A DNA stretch of 64,000 nt from a virus: IMG/VR virus record IMGVR_UViG_3300018080_000009, positions 1-64,000 of that record. One strand, 5' to 3'. Shown here piece after piece: positions 7,353 through 16,243 of the stretch (position 1 is its first letter; the number at the start of each line of letters is the position of its first letter). Made by a program: the position numbers and the translations under genes. Below the pieces are notes generated by a model. The model was given only the letters and a program-made list of their open reading frames with translations, ran no database searches and was not told where the DNA came from.

Positions 7353-7550
7353 ATGGGTAATAACAGTGCAGGTCGAGTTTCTGGAGGAAACGAAGGTAAG
7401 ACCGATATGGACCGAGGTTCGGTAGACATCGGTACGTATTCCAAGACCAAGCGCCAGACAGGAACTGTTCCTGGTGGCATGGGCAAGAAACCGAATTCCA
7501 ATAAACCCGACGACAACAAGGGAACTGTGAACGATCCCCGGTTGACCTAA
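7353..7550 (+). CDS. Small Gly/Asn/Lys-rich protein
   Basis: 65 codons, AAAGGAGG at 7340-7347 before ATG. The product is low-complexity and hydrophilic (Gly, Asn, Lys, Thr), with no hydrophobic core, so probably disordered. It lies between the minor head protein and the scaffold. It may be a small head accessory protein; function unknown. Confidence 0.6.
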   Translation: MGNNSAGRVSGGNEGKTDMDRGSVDIGTYSKTKRQTGTVPGGMGKKPNSNKPDDNKGTVNDPRLT

Positions 7551-7611
7551 AGTCACGAAATAGTTTACCACATGGCAAAGATATAGGATTTGAGATAACG
7601 GAGGCAAGACA

Positions 7612-8397
7612 ATGGAAGGTACAGCAAAACCAAATACGAACGATCAAGACCCTAAACTACCAGTATCCCAGCAGGATGGTGGAGCAGGAGACGATCAGAC
7701 ACAGGAGCCGACACAGCAACCGACAAGGCAGCAAGAGCCACCTAAAACACTTTCAGAAGAAGAAATAAATGATCGCGTCTCGAAGGCAAGGGCTGAAGAG
7801 AAATCGAAAGTTCGAGGAAAAATGGATAAGTTGCAGGAAGAGAGAGAAGCTGCGGCTAAGAGAATCCAAGAACTTGAGGAAGAATTGAAGTCCAAGCAAA
7901 CGGATCTGGACAAAGTAAGAAAGGGCGAGAAGAAGGAAACGGAGTCGATTGTTGAGGAGCTTGCCAAACTGCGGGAAGAAAATGTCAAGCTTCATGAAGC
8001 AGTCAAAGTGGTTGCGGAAGATGCTGCTAGAAAGCTCACAGAGTCTGAACTCAAGATGTACCGTGCTGATAAGATACGGGAATCTGGGTTGAAACTCGTC
8101 GAGTTAGTTTCTGGTGAGACTCAGGAGGAGATCGATCAGTCGATTGAAGCTGCTAAGAAGCGTGAAGCTGAGCTCCTGAAAGAAGCTAGGGATGAAGCGC
8201 AGAAAAAAGCAGAAGAAGATCTGAAAAAGACCCTTCCGAAACCATTAGCTCCAGATGGATCTGCAGGTCGTGGGCATTTGGCTACAGGTAGTCAAGAACG
8301 AGAGCAGATCGCTTCCATCAAAGACAAGTCCGAGTATTCAAAACGTCGAGATCTCCTGCTGGCAGACGCATTAGAAAAAGTCGGCCTGGCGAAATAG
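7612..8397 (+). CDS. Scaffolding-like coiled-coil protein
   Basis: 261 codons. The N-terminal 50 residues are Gln/Pro/Thr-rich and disordered; residues 45-210 form a long charged coiled coil (Lys/Glu/Ala-rich heptads such as ERIQELEEELKSKQ-like segments). The C-terminus is short and basic. The place directly before the major capsid gene, length and composition match phage scaffolding proteins that guide prohead assembly and then leave. No protease motif is visible. The call rests on composition and position. Confidence 0.75.
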   Translation: MEGTAKPNTNDQDPKLPVSQQDGGAGDDQTQEPTQQPTRQQEPPKTLSEEEINDRVSKARAEEKSKVRGKMDKLQEEREAAAKRIQELEEELKSKQTDLDKVRKGEKKETESIVEELAKLREENVKLHEAVKVVAEDAARKLTESELKMYRADKIRESGLKLVELVSGETQEEIDQSIEAAKKREAELLKEARDEAQKKAEEDLKKTLPKPLAPDGSAGRGHLATGSQEREQIASIKDKSEYSKRRDLLLADALEKVGLAK

Positions 8398-8426
8398 GTC
8401 CCAGGCTCTAGTGCAGGAGGAAAAAG

Positions 8427-9392
8427 ATGACGGCTCTTTATTCCGGTGTATCGACAGCCGGTAGTTTTGTTGGCCTCCCGCAGGCTATTCTCGAAGTGTA
8501 TTCGATGGATATTCTGCACGAGGCGCTTGGGATCATGCGCTTCGAGGAGTTCGCTGTTAAGAAGACTGAATTGGGAAAGACCCCCGGACAGACCATCACA
8601 ATGACCAAGTACAATAACTTGGCACTCGGTGGCCAGCTAGCAGAAGAAGACGAGATGGAAGAGAAGGCTATGTCTGCTTCGCAGAAAGCCATCTCCGTAA
8701 CTGAGTGGGGTAATGCTGTAGGAGTTTCTGAGAAACTTTTGCAGATGTCTACTCTAGATGTTCTGGCCGAAGCCGCGGTGCTTTTGGGTAGGGACTATGC
8801 AACTGTCAACGACAAAATGTGTCAGGATGCATTGTCCGGAGCTGCCCAGGTCATCTATGCGGGTGACAAGTCTTCTCGTGCAGCTATGATTGGTGGAACA
8901 GATTTCTTCGACGTTGAAGTAATTCGTCAGTCGGTGGAGATCTTGCAGACTAAGAATGCGCCAAAGTTCAATGGCGATTTTTACATCTGCTTCCTGCATC
9001 CGCATCAATCGGCATATCTTAAGAGAGATCCCGATTGGGTATCGGCAAATAATTATGCCAACACCCGTGCACTGTTCAACGGTGAGTTAGGTCGATGGGA
9101 AGACGTGATCTTCATCAGTACGACTATGTGCCGTAATGGTGCTGCTGCAACGTCCGATCCTGGATATGATGCCACGATGGCTGGTGCGGCAACAGGTGGT
9201 GTTTCTGCAGCGAATGTGTATGGAGCATACATATTTGCAGACAGTGCATATGGCGTAGCCACAGGTTTGCCGGTCGAAATGCGTGACAGTGGAATCCGGG
9301 ATTATGGTCGTAAACATGGTTTGGCATGGTACGCGATCCGGGGTGCTGCGATTCTTGAGGACGATTTCATCGTCCGAGTGGAGTCCGTGTAG
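8427..9392 (+). CDS. Major capsid protein, N4-gp56 type
   Basis: 321 codons, GCAGGAGG before ATG. It has the pattern of the N4-gp56 major capsid family: an early segment LGKTPGQTITMTKYNNL, then LGGQLAEEDEMEEKA, and VTEWGNAVGVSEKLLQM, followed by the conserved core with FYICFLHPHQSAYLK and the later GVATGLPVEMRDSGI stretch. It builds the icosahedral shell with an HK97 fold. Its codon choice is more regular than in neighbouring genes, as expected for the most highly expressed protein. Confidence 0.88.
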   Translation: MTALYSGVSTAGSFVGLPQAILEVYSMDILHEALGIMRFEEFAVKKTELGKTPGQTITMTKYNNLALGGQLAEEDEMEEKAMSASQKAISVTEWGNAVGVSEKLLQMSTLDVLAEAAVLLGRDYATVNDKMCQDALSGAAQVIYAGDKSSRAAMIGGTDFFDVEVIRQSVEILQTKNAPKFNGDFYICFLHPHQSAYLKRDPDWVSANNYANTRALFNGELGRWEDVIFISTTMCRNGAAATSDPGYDATMAGAATGGVSAANVYGAYIFADSAYGVATGLPVEMRDSGIRDYGRKHGLAWYAIRGAAILEDDFIVRVESV

Positions 9393-9439
9393 TTCGCATT
9401 CGTCTGTGGTCATTGATTCGTTTGAAAGGAGGCTAGCCT

Positions 9440-9787
9440 ATGGCTAAGACCACGAAGAAGGCTGCTAAGAAGACTGCTGCAAAAAAACCAGCAGTGAATA
9501 AAAAAGCAGTTGAAAAACCAGAGGATAATGTAGTCGAAAAGCCGAAAGAGGAGATTAAGCCTCCGGTTAAGGTAGAGTCCAAGAAGGAAGTTCGAGAAGT
9601 TCCTGTTCCAGATCCTACATTGCAGACAGTTACGGCTGGTCAGGTAGTGAGGAAGATGGAAACCGCAGTAGCTTTGAAAACTACGAGAAAGTTTCTCGGA
9701 GCTTGGTACAATCTTAAAGCCGGAGAAGAGGTTACAGCTCCCAAGGAGGTTATCGATACGCTGAGACGTGGTGAATTCGTAAAATAG
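9440..9787 (+). CDS. Lys/Ala-rich head-region protein
   Basis: 115 codons, AAAGGAGG before ATG. Residues 1-55 are a Lys/Ala/Pro-rich tail like histone H1 tails (KKAAKKTAAKKPA), probably disordered and able to touch nucleic acid. Residues 75-115 look like a small folded domain (FLGAWYNLKAGEEVTAPKEV) of the kind seen in small phage head genes downstream of capsid. Its exact role is unknown; a capsid-associated or DNA-contacting accessory is possible. Confidence 0.6.
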   Translation: MAKTTKKAAKKTAAKKPAVNKKAVEKPEDNVVEKPKEEIKPPVKVESKKEVREVPVPDPTLQTVTAGQVVRKMETAVALKTTRKFLGAWYNLKAGEEVTAPKEVIDTLRRGEFVK

Positions 9788-9796
9788 GAGTAGTCG

Positions 9797-10570
9797 ATGG
9801 CAACTTTAGATGAGGTTAGGAATAAGGTCCGCAGAAAAGTCTTTGACTACGATGCGCCTCAAATCCTGATCGATGAGTACTACAACGATGCCATCGAATT
9901 TGCTCTGGGCAAGCTGAATAACGATTTCAATGAGACATATGCAGATGTTCCTTCCGTCTCTACGAATCATCTTTTTTTATTAGTTAAGCTAGCAGCCATT
10001 GAAGTATGTTTTCTTCGGGCTGCTAGGCTAGCTAATGCAGATGATGCGGGAGAAGGTACAGGAGACATTACCTCGATTTCAGTTCCTGACTTAACAGTTT
10101 CAGAAGATGGAGAAGGTGAAGCTGAATCCGGTGCAGCTTTCTGGATGGAGTATGCGAATACTTTACAGGAAGAATACGATGGAGAAGTGGCCAACAGTGG
10201 TCCGGGAGTCATGGGGGATATTGCTCAAGGGCATATCCACATTCAGTCTTTGACTAATGGAGGTATTGCACGGAGGAAGTTGGATCCAGGCCCAGATTCT
10301 ATAGCTGCGTCAGTTACTGTTATAGGCAGCGATGTCTTGGTTGAATGGCCTATTGCATATTACGATTACTTCCAGAGGTACGAAGTTACTCGTGGACAGC
10401 AATCTAATTTGTCTGATGGTGAAGTTGTTTATCAAGAAGGTGATAATCAAGTTCATGAGTGGACAGATGAAGATCGTCCGGCAGGTACTTGGTATTATGG
10501 TGTGAAAGTCGTTAATATGAACGATCTTGAGTCGGCTTTTGGAACTATTGCACCTGCGGTGGTGACATAA
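9797..10570 (+). CDS. Head-tail adaptor-like protein with Ig/FN3-like C-terminus
   Basis: 257 codons. The N-terminal half is helical (DEVRNKVRRKVFDYDAPQ and a hydrophobic helix around residues 55-75), as in head completion adaptors that dock on the portal. After an acidic linker (about 80-105) the C-terminal 90 residues read as a beta-sandwich of FN3 type (VLVEWPIAYYDYFQRYEV ... GTWYYGVKVVN). Extra Ig-like domains on neck proteins are known in phages and may be exposed. Role inferred from position. Confidence 0.6.
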   Translation: MATLDEVRNKVRRKVFDYDAPQILIDEYYNDAIEFALGKLNNDFNETYADVPSVSTNHLFLLVKLAAIEVCFLRAARLANADDAGEGTGDITSISVPDLTVSEDGEGEAESGAAFWMEYANTLQEEYDGEVANSGPGVMGDIAQGHIHIQSLTNGGIARRKLDPGPDSIAASVTVIGSDVLVEWPIAYYDYFQRYEVTRGQQSNLSDGEVVYQEGDNQVHEWTDEDRPAGTWYYGVKVVNMNDLESAFGTIAPAVVT

Positions 10571-10989
10571 TGCTGACTGAGACTACCGTCCAGAATAAAG
10601 TTGATTCTGTAATACGGCAGTATAAGACTACGCCTATCAAGTACTACCCGTATGCGTCTGGTGCAGTTGATGTTTTCAAGCAGAGAATAAAGACGTTTGG
10701 CACTCCTGTTACTTTGGTAGGACGTGCAATACATCGACCAACGCCTGAACAGATTACGGTTATTGGTGATGGCGAAGAGTACGATATTGCTTTTTTGTTC
10801 AGTAAAATTGAAATGGATTTAAAGTTTCCATCGGCTACAGATGGTGAGTGGATAGACACTTACGGTCAAATGGAATGGAGAGATCGACGATATAAGATTG
10901 AGAAGGTGGCCCCCACGGGTCAAGTTGGTACGACATTTTCGATGGTTGTTGCTTTAGCAAACACTATTCCGGGACAGAGAGATCCGTAA
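10570..10989 (+). CDS. Head closure / stopper-like protein
   Basis: 139 codons, overlapping the previous stop (TAATG). Compact beta-rich sequence (ITVIGDGEEYDIAFLFSK ... GEWIDTYGQMEWRDRRYKIEKV) with the order and size of head-closure proteins, between adaptor and gp10-like genes. No family motif strong enough to fix the call beyond position and fold-like pattern. Confidence 0.55.
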   Translation: MLTETTVQNKVDSVIRQYKTTPIKYYPYASGAVDVFKQRIKTFGTPVTLVGRAIHRPTPEQITVIGDGEEYDIAFLFSKIEMDLKFPSATDGEWIDTYGQMEWRDRRYKIEKVAPTGQVGTTFSMVVALANTIPGQRDP

Positions 10990-11459
10990 TGGGTGTTGAA
11001 CTATATGGTGATTGGGGAAAGTGGGATCGTTGGGCTAAAGACCGTATAAATGGAATTACGGATCAGAAGAAACTGAAGTCAGCTATGCTAAGTGTAGGAC
11101 AGAGGATACAGAACAAGATTCAGAACCATATTGACAAGCAAGACTTGGGTTGGGTTCCTTTGTCTCCGGCTACTGTACGTAAAAAGGGTTCGACTCAGAT
11201 TTACGTCGAGACTGGGGAGTATCGAAATAGCATAAAGACTGTAGTTGAAGAAAGTGGTCCAGATTCCTGGGAATTGATTGTTAAGCCCGAGGGTACACAT
11301 ATGTCTTCGGGATTAGACATGCAGGTTTTGGGAAGATTTCTCGAGTATGGTACTTCGAAGATGCCAGCAAGGCCATTATGGAGACCGGTTTCGGCTGAGG
11401 TAGAGAGAATGTCAATGAAACAGCTTATTAAGGCTATGGAAAAGGCGTACAGGTTCTAA
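10989..11459 (+). CDS. HK97 gp10 / Mu G-like neck or tail completion protein
   Basis: 156 codons, 1-base overlap with the gene before. The characteristic segment is GRFLEYGTSKMPARPLWRP near residues 115-135, matching the gp10-like family motif LEYGTSKMPARP. Residues 40-60 have the usual helix followed by WVPLSPATVRKKG. These proteins join head and tail during assembly. Confidence 0.8.
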   Translation: MGVELYGDWGKWDRWAKDRINGITDQKKLKSAMLSVGQRIQNKIQNHIDKQDLGWVPLSPATVRKKGSTQIYVETGEYRNSIKTVVEESGPDSWELIVKPEGTHMSSGLDMQVLGRFLEYGTSKMPARPLWRPVSAEVERMSMKQLIKAMEKAYRF

Positions 11460-12148
11460 TGACTTTTGCTGTGAACATACTCAAAGTTGATGAAGCTCTT
11501 GTAGCTAGATACTCGGGTATGACTATTGGTGGAACTGCAGTAGAAGTATTCATTGAAGATCCTGATCCAGAAGAATATCCTGAAAGAGTTTTTCCGTCGA
11601 TTTCTATTCAGCTGATAGGTATGCCTGCGGCACCAGAACAATTAGATACCGATGATGATGTTCCCGAAGAGGTAGCTTGGCATCCTAGTCCGACTACTCC
11701 GATACGTGACATGAAAGATCCTCCAAGACCGTATAGATTGCTTTATTCCATTGATACTTGGAACAGACAGCTTGTTTCCAGATCACGCGATTTCCTTATG
11801 GAAGCTATGGTGGCTCGTACTCCAATTAATGGCTATTTAACTGTGGAGAATGTAGATGGAGAGAATGTAGATCTCTGGTGTTTTGCTAGAGGTGATGTTC
11901 TTCCTGTAAAAGAGAAGTCGGCTGATGATATTGTTTATCATGGCTCAAGAACGATTGAAGTATGGGCGTATCTTGACTCCGGCCAGTCTATTGTGGAAGA
12001 AAAGGCCACAGTAGAAATGGAGTGGGGTTCGTATGTTCATACAATGATCCCAGATCCCGACAATCCTGGTCAGGTTATTCCGGAAGTTGGTGGAGATAAG
12101 CTGGACATTAGGTTTGTAATAACGGAAGATGGGGTAGTGGTAGTTTAA
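11459..12148 (+). CDS. Tail terminator-like protein
   Basis: 229 codons, 1-base overlap with the gp10-like gene. It lies just before the sheath, the usual place of the tail terminator that caps the tube. The middle has a pattern of strand-helix (PSISIQLIGMP ... RPYRLLYSIDTWNRQLVSR) like terminators, where a lateral helix follows the central strands. The C-terminal 45 residues are an additional beta segment. Moderate certainty. Confidence 0.55.
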   Translation: MTFAVNILKVDEALVARYSGMTIGGTAVEVFIEDPDPEEYPERVFPSISIQLIGMPAAPEQLDTDDDVPEEVAWHPSPTTPIRDMKDPPRPYRLLYSIDTWNRQLVSRSRDFLMEAMVARTPINGYLTVENVDGENVDLWCFARGDVLPVKEKSADDIVYHGSRTIEVWAYLDSGQSIVEEKATVEMEWGSYVHTMIPDPDNPGQVIPEVGGDKLDIRFVITEDGVVVV

Positions 12149-12229
12149 ACGATGTGGCACCTCGAAGACATGCATCGATTTTATGAGGGGAGGCCATAAG
12201 ATGCGCATGAGGCGCAGGAGGAAAGGAAG

Positions 12230-14686
12230 ATGACGATATACGCTCTCCCTGATGTATATGCGAATGAGGTTTCCACTACGGAAGGTCCTGTTCTCCCGGC
12301 CCAGCTAGGTATCGGTCTTTTGCAAGCAGTTACGCAGAAGGGACCGATTGGGGTTCCGGTTCGTACCAGGAACTTCTCGGCTTGGAAAAAGGTCTTCGGT
12401 GAGAGAGAAGCAGTAGCTCGTGGTGACGCAGCATATGAAGCCGAACAGTTCTTTGCTGAAGGTGGTTTCGAGCTGATCACTGTACGTCAGGCACATTTTG
12501 CAGATTTGACGGACAAGACTTCGTTTACTGGATTGCCTTCCAGTAGAACGATTCTAACAGATGGTGTTGCAGCAACAGCAGCTTCAAAGCAATTGGCTGT
12601 GGGCCCATACAATTTGGAACCTGGAGATAGTTTTGACATTCAGGTAGACAATGATGCTGGTGGAGCTACGACCCCGACATTCAATGCTGCTGCTGGATAT
12701 GTTGATGACACATCTACCTGGCCATTGGCTTCGAGTCAGGTAGGAAAAACTGTTATTATCAATGGTCAAACCGTGGAGTTTGTAGGAACGGCCCAGACTT
12801 TGACTGACGCTATGGACGAGATGAATACCCAGTTGACTGGGTTACAAGTCTTTGACAATGGTAGTGGTCAGATTCGAGTTCGTAATGATATTCGAGGGAC
12901 GTCTGGTACAGTCAGTGCTCCGAGTGGTACAAGTGACATTACTTGGGCTGCACCTACAGCACCGACAGGAAATGTTGCGAATATTGATTTGGTTACGACT
13001 GCTGAGGTTCAAACTATTGTTGAAGGAGCTACGACTCCGGCAGTGACAGTGACTCTCAATGGTGATGGGTCTTGTACAGTCACGTCACCAACAACTGGAA
13101 CCGCGTCAGAATTAGATTTCCAGAGTGCCTTAACACCCTTGGGTATCTCGGTGGAGGTCATCAATGGAACCGCGGCTGGAGCCACGTACAGTACATTGAA
13201 ATTCTGGGCAGGATACCTTGGGAACAAGTCTCCGGGTGAGTATGGGAATGTTCTAAAGACTTTGGTTACCCAGACTCCGAAGTATGAATCCCAAGGAGCT
13301 GGTAGTGACCTGAATTCAGATTACACTGCTGGAGAAATGACTATCGATGTCACGTCTCTGAATGGGATAGAATCGGGTTCCGTTCTGAAGATTTGGGATG
13401 GTACGAATACCGAATATCCAGTAGTGGATACGGTAGCGACGAGTGTTGTTGGAGGTTCAGTAACCTTTACGATTACTTTGGTTGCTGCGATGACCAATTC
13501 GTACACGGCTGCTGCAACACAGATGCAGACCCAAGAATTTAGTGTAGAAGTGTACAATGGGAATGTATCGGTAGAGACTCATGAAGATATGTCCCTGTTG
13601 GATACGGCTGATAACTATTATGTCACCCTGATGAATGATGAAGCCACGGGATCTGAATATCTGTTTGCAGAAGACCTGACTCCGGCAATCGATGTTGGTG
13701 CAAGGCTTCCGGCTGAAGATTCAGCAGCTACGTTGCTTTCCGGTGGTACGGATGAGACTGTAGGATTGGTTGATGCTGACTGGATAGGTGAGTCAACTGG
13801 TGGAACTGGTCTGTATGCTTGGGATAATATCCATGAATTTGCACCTCTAGCAACTCCAGGAAATAATGGGGCAGCTCTGGCACATGCTGCGGCAGAGTAT
13901 TGTCGTTCCAGGATTTTCTATGACTATGTGACCTACTGTGATGAAGGAATGACAAGCACAGAGTGCATTGCTTTCAGGAATACAGTGTTGGGACTCAATT
14001 CCAGCTATGTCTTCCTGTATGCTGGTGGAGAAAAGGTTTATGATCCGAATGGATCAGGATCGAATCCACAGAGGAGCATTTCTGGTGTTGGGGCCATCAT
14101 GGGTCTGATGGGTCGTGTAGATACTCTGCCTTCGCCAAATGGTGGGCCATGGAATGCTCCGGCAGGCGAAGGAGACTACGGTACTCTACGTAATGCACGA
14201 GATGTGGCAACTGAGTACACCGATACGGATCATGGAAACATGAATCTGGCTGGCATCAATGTTATACGTAAATTTGGTCCGACATCTCCAGTGTATGTTT
14301 GGGGCCAAAGGACTCAGTACACTGGTGCTGATAAGAAGTGGGTCGATATACCGGTACGAAGATTCTTCCAGTTTGTTGAGAAGAGCATAATTGATTCGAC
14401 TCGTTGGACAGTATTCAGAAACAATGATTTCCGTCTGTGGGACAAAATCAAAGACAGAGTAGAAGCGTTTTTGAGGGATCTAATGGATGATCGGGCATTC
14501 CCGACAACGGATGCGGCTGCTGCATTTAGTGTGTTGTGTGGTATCACTGATGGTACGATGACTCAGACTGATGTAGATAATCACAAGACAAAGGCCACAG
14601 TTGCATTAGCTCCTCAGAAGCCGAACGAGTTCACGATTTTCGAATTCTCTCAGAAGGAGGGTGTTGCAGAGGTCACCGAGCTTTAA
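12230..14686 (+). CDS. Contractile tail sheath protein
   Basis: 818 codons; GGAGGAAAGG upstream of ATG. The sheath polymer contracts and drives the tube into the cell. The N-terminus (YALPDVYANEVSTTEGPV ... VGVPVRTRNFSAWKKVFG-like region) and the C-terminal domain (GINVIRKFGPTSPVYVWGQ, VPVRRFFQFVEKSI, RDLMDDRAF) fit the tail sheath family. At 818 residues it is longer than most sheaths (about 450-700). The extra length lies between about residues 100 and 430 in Thr/Gly/Val-rich beta domains likely exposed on the tail surface. Confidence 0.92.
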   Translation: MTIYALPDVYANEVSTTEGPVLPAQLGIGLLQAVTQKGPIGVPVRTRNFSAWKKVFGEREAVARGDAAYEAEQFFAEGGFELITVRQAHFADLTDKTSFTGLPSSRTILTDGVAATAASKQLAVGPYNLEPGDSFDIQVDNDAGGATTPTFNAAAGYVDDTSTWPLASSQVGKTVIINGQTVEFVGTAQTLTDAMDEMNTQLTGLQVFDNGSGQIRVRNDIRGTSGTVSAPSGTSDITWAAPTAPTGNVANIDLVTTAEVQTIVEGATTPAVTVTLNGDGSCTVTSPTTGTASELDFQSALTPLGISVEVINGTAAGATYSTLKFWAGYLGNKSPGEYGNVLKTLVTQTPKYESQGAGSDLNSDYTAGEMTIDVTSLNGIESGSVLKIWDGTNTEYPVVDTVATSVVGGSVTFTITLVAAMTNSYTAAATQMQTQEFSVEVYNGNVSVETHEDMSLLDTADNYYVTLMNDEATGSEYLFAEDLTPAIDVGARLPAEDSAATLLSGGTDETVGLVDADWIGESTGGTGLYAWDNIHEFAPLATPGNNGAALAHAAAEYCRSRIFYDYVTYCDEGMTSTECIAFRNTVLGLNSSYVFLYAGGEKVYDPNGSGSNPQRSISGVGAIMGLMGRVDTLPSPNGGPWNAPAGEGDYGTLRNARDVATEYTDTDHGNMNLAGINVIRKFGPTSPVYVWGQRTQYTGADKKWVDIPVRRFFQFVEKSIIDSTRWTVFRNNDFRLWDKIKDRVEAFLRDLMDDRAFPTTDAAAAFSVLCGITDGTMTQTDVDNHKTKATVALAPQKPNEFTIFEFSQKEGVAEVTEL

Positions 14687-14706
14687 GCGCGGCCTAGGAG
14701 GAAGAC

Positions 14707-15165
14707 ATGTCTGATATTTATAGAAATTTCAAATACGAAGTCGAAATAAACGGCTTTGTAAGGGCTGGATTCTCCAAGGTCACTGGCCTGAATGAGACAA
14801 CTGAAGTAGTTGAGTATCGTGAAGGTGGTGAGAATGAGACTCCAAGGAAGCTTCCGGGGCAGACCACATATGACAACATTGTTCTAGAGAGAGGTATGTC
14901 CAATGATTCTGACTTCATTAATTGGCGTAAGCAGATTTTTGATGTCGATCAAGCTGAGGGTAATCAGGGAAATGATGAGTTCCGCAAAACGGTAACCATT
15001 TACCTGAAGAATAAAGCAGGAACACGTGTCAAAAAGTGGGTTGTTAAGAAGGCATGGCCGGCAGAGAAGGGAAATCCTGATCTAGATGCTATGGCCAACG
15101 ATCCAGCCATTGAGACACTGACTCTAGCTCATGAGGGAATCAAAGAGAGTACACTCGCAGGCTAG
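14707..15165 (+). CDS. Tail tube protein, T4 gp19-like
   Basis: 152 codons, TAGGAGG before ATG. The sequence begins YRNFKYEVEINGFVRAGFSK and continues VTGLNETTEVVEYREGG and KLPGQTTYDNIVLERGM, the usual pattern of the gp19/Hcp-type tube proteins of contractile phages and injection systems. It forms stacked hexameric rings inside the sheath. It sits between sheath and the frameshifted chaperone, the canonical order. Confidence 0.92.
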   Translation: MSDIYRNFKYEVEINGFVRAGFSKVTGLNETTEVVEYREGGENETPRKLPGQTTYDNIVLERGMSNDSDFINWRKQIFDVDQAEGNQGNDEFRKTVTIYLKNKAGTRVKKWVVKKAWPAEKGNPDLDAMANDPAIETLTLAHEGIKESTLAG

Positions 15166-15222
15166 TAGATTCAGTTATTGACACGTTTAGTCATTGTTGA
15201 AGACATAACAGGAGAAAAAGCA

Positions 15223-16095
15223 ATGAAAGAATCTGATCAAATTCCACAAATTGAGGAAGAAGTAGTTACGCCACCGCCTCCTTTAGAAGAGAAGGTGGAA
15301 GCAGAAGAGTACGAGCCTGATGAGAACGTACGTCTTCCGGTGGGAATTCCCGTAGACGGTCAAAGATACCGTAATGTCCTGATAGAGGAGATGTCAGGTA
15401 TTGATGATCATCTGGTTTCGAGCAAGAAATCTGGAAACAATGGGGCAAAGGCTATGACTCTGGTTCTGTCTCGATGTATGCAGGCAGTAGAAGGCTATTT
15501 AGAGCAGAAGAAAGATCCAGAAAAGATGTTTGATAGGAATATCCCCAGGATAATGACTCAACCGGATCGTGATTTCCTGATTACTCGTATCCACATGCTA
15601 GCAGAACGGGATGAGGGAATCATGGCCGGTGAGTGTCCTAGATGCCAACGTGTTTGGGAAGAACCTGTCAAGCTGTCTAAGCTTCCGGTCGTAGAATGGC
15701 CTGATGACAAGCCTTTGGAAATAGAATTCGAGCTGGAAAAGGGATCTTTAGAGATTGTAAAAGGCCAGAGGGTTTATCACAAAAAGGGAGTTTTGAGATT
15801 TCCTACGGGTAAAGAGCAGGAGCTTGTTGCCCAGCTATCCACTGTTGCTGAGGCTACTGATTCGATGTTGGCTGCTTGTATTACCAAGCTAGGAACATTG
15901 GAGAATGTAGATACGGAGGTAGTAAAGAGATTCAAGACAAGGGATCGAAAGAAGTTGATGACAATAATCCAGAGAGAGTTACCTGGCATACGTCAATGGA
16001 AGAGTGTAAAATGTCAGTGTGGACGTGAGTTTGACATAGTGTTGGATTTAGCAGCTTTTTTCGAAGGACGGCGGAGCAAAACGATAAAATACTAA
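15223..16095 (+). CDS. Tail assembly chaperone, 0-frame (short) product
   Basis: 290 codons from ATG at 15223, which has AGGAGA upstream; a TTG 45 bases earlier in frame has no good site. The N-terminus is acidic and Pro-rich. Residues near 140 carry CPRC and near 268 CQC, likely zinc ligands. This pattern and position resemble the T4-baseplate-protein (gp26-like) / chaperone group that sits between tube and tape measure in contractile phages. A -1 slippery site near the 3' end lets some ribosomes make a longer form. Confidence 0.75.
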   Translation: MKESDQIPQIEEEVVTPPPPLEEKVEAEEYEPDENVRLPVGIPVDGQRYRNVLIEEMSGIDDHLVSSKKSGNNGAKAMTLVLSRCMQAVEGYLEQKKDPEKMFDRNIPRIMTQPDRDFLITRIHMLAERDEGIMAGECPRCQRVWEEPVKLSKLPVVEWPDDKPLEIEFELEKGSLEIVKGQRVYHKKGVLRFPTGKEQELVAQLSTVAEATDSMLAACITKLGTLENVDTEVVKRFKTRDRKKLMTIIQRELPGIRQWKSVKCQCGREFDIVLDLAAFFEGRRSKTIKY

Positions 16096-16241
16096 GGAAC
16101 CTAGTCGAGCATTGTCATCATTTGGCTCTTTACTATGGTTGGACAGAATCTGAGACGCTTCGCCTTCCTACTAGACGGAGACTTGAATATGTGGAATTGG
16201 TTAATGAGCATGTTCGGGTGTTGAATAAGGGAGGGCAATAG
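15223..16241 (+). CDS. Tail assembly chaperone, -1 frameshift fusion product
   Basis: If ribosomes slip back one base at TTTTTTC (16056-16062), decoding continues at 16062 for 59 more codons to TAG at 16239-16241, giving a 339-residue fusion. The added tail, containing HHLALYYGWTESETLRLP followed by TRRRLEYVELVNEHV, looks like a real conserved small domain (the HxLAxxYxW ... LPxxRRxxY type). No independent start with a ribosome-binding site serves it. It ends 2 bases before the tape measure gene. This mirrors the G/GT arrangement of lambda-like and other tailed phages, where both forms bind the tape measure. Confidence 0.8.
16056..16062 (+). promoter_or_regulatory. Programmed -1 ribosomal frameshift site
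   Basis: The 0-frame reads GCT TTT TTC across these bases, so the heptamer is T TTT TTC, a canonical X XXY YYZ slippery sequence with both tRNAs able to re-pair after a -1 shift. The -1 frame is open for 59 codons past the site. The 0 frame ends 11 codons downstream. No firm stimulatory pseudoknot was identified. Confidence 0.8.
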
Positions 16242-16243
16242 TT

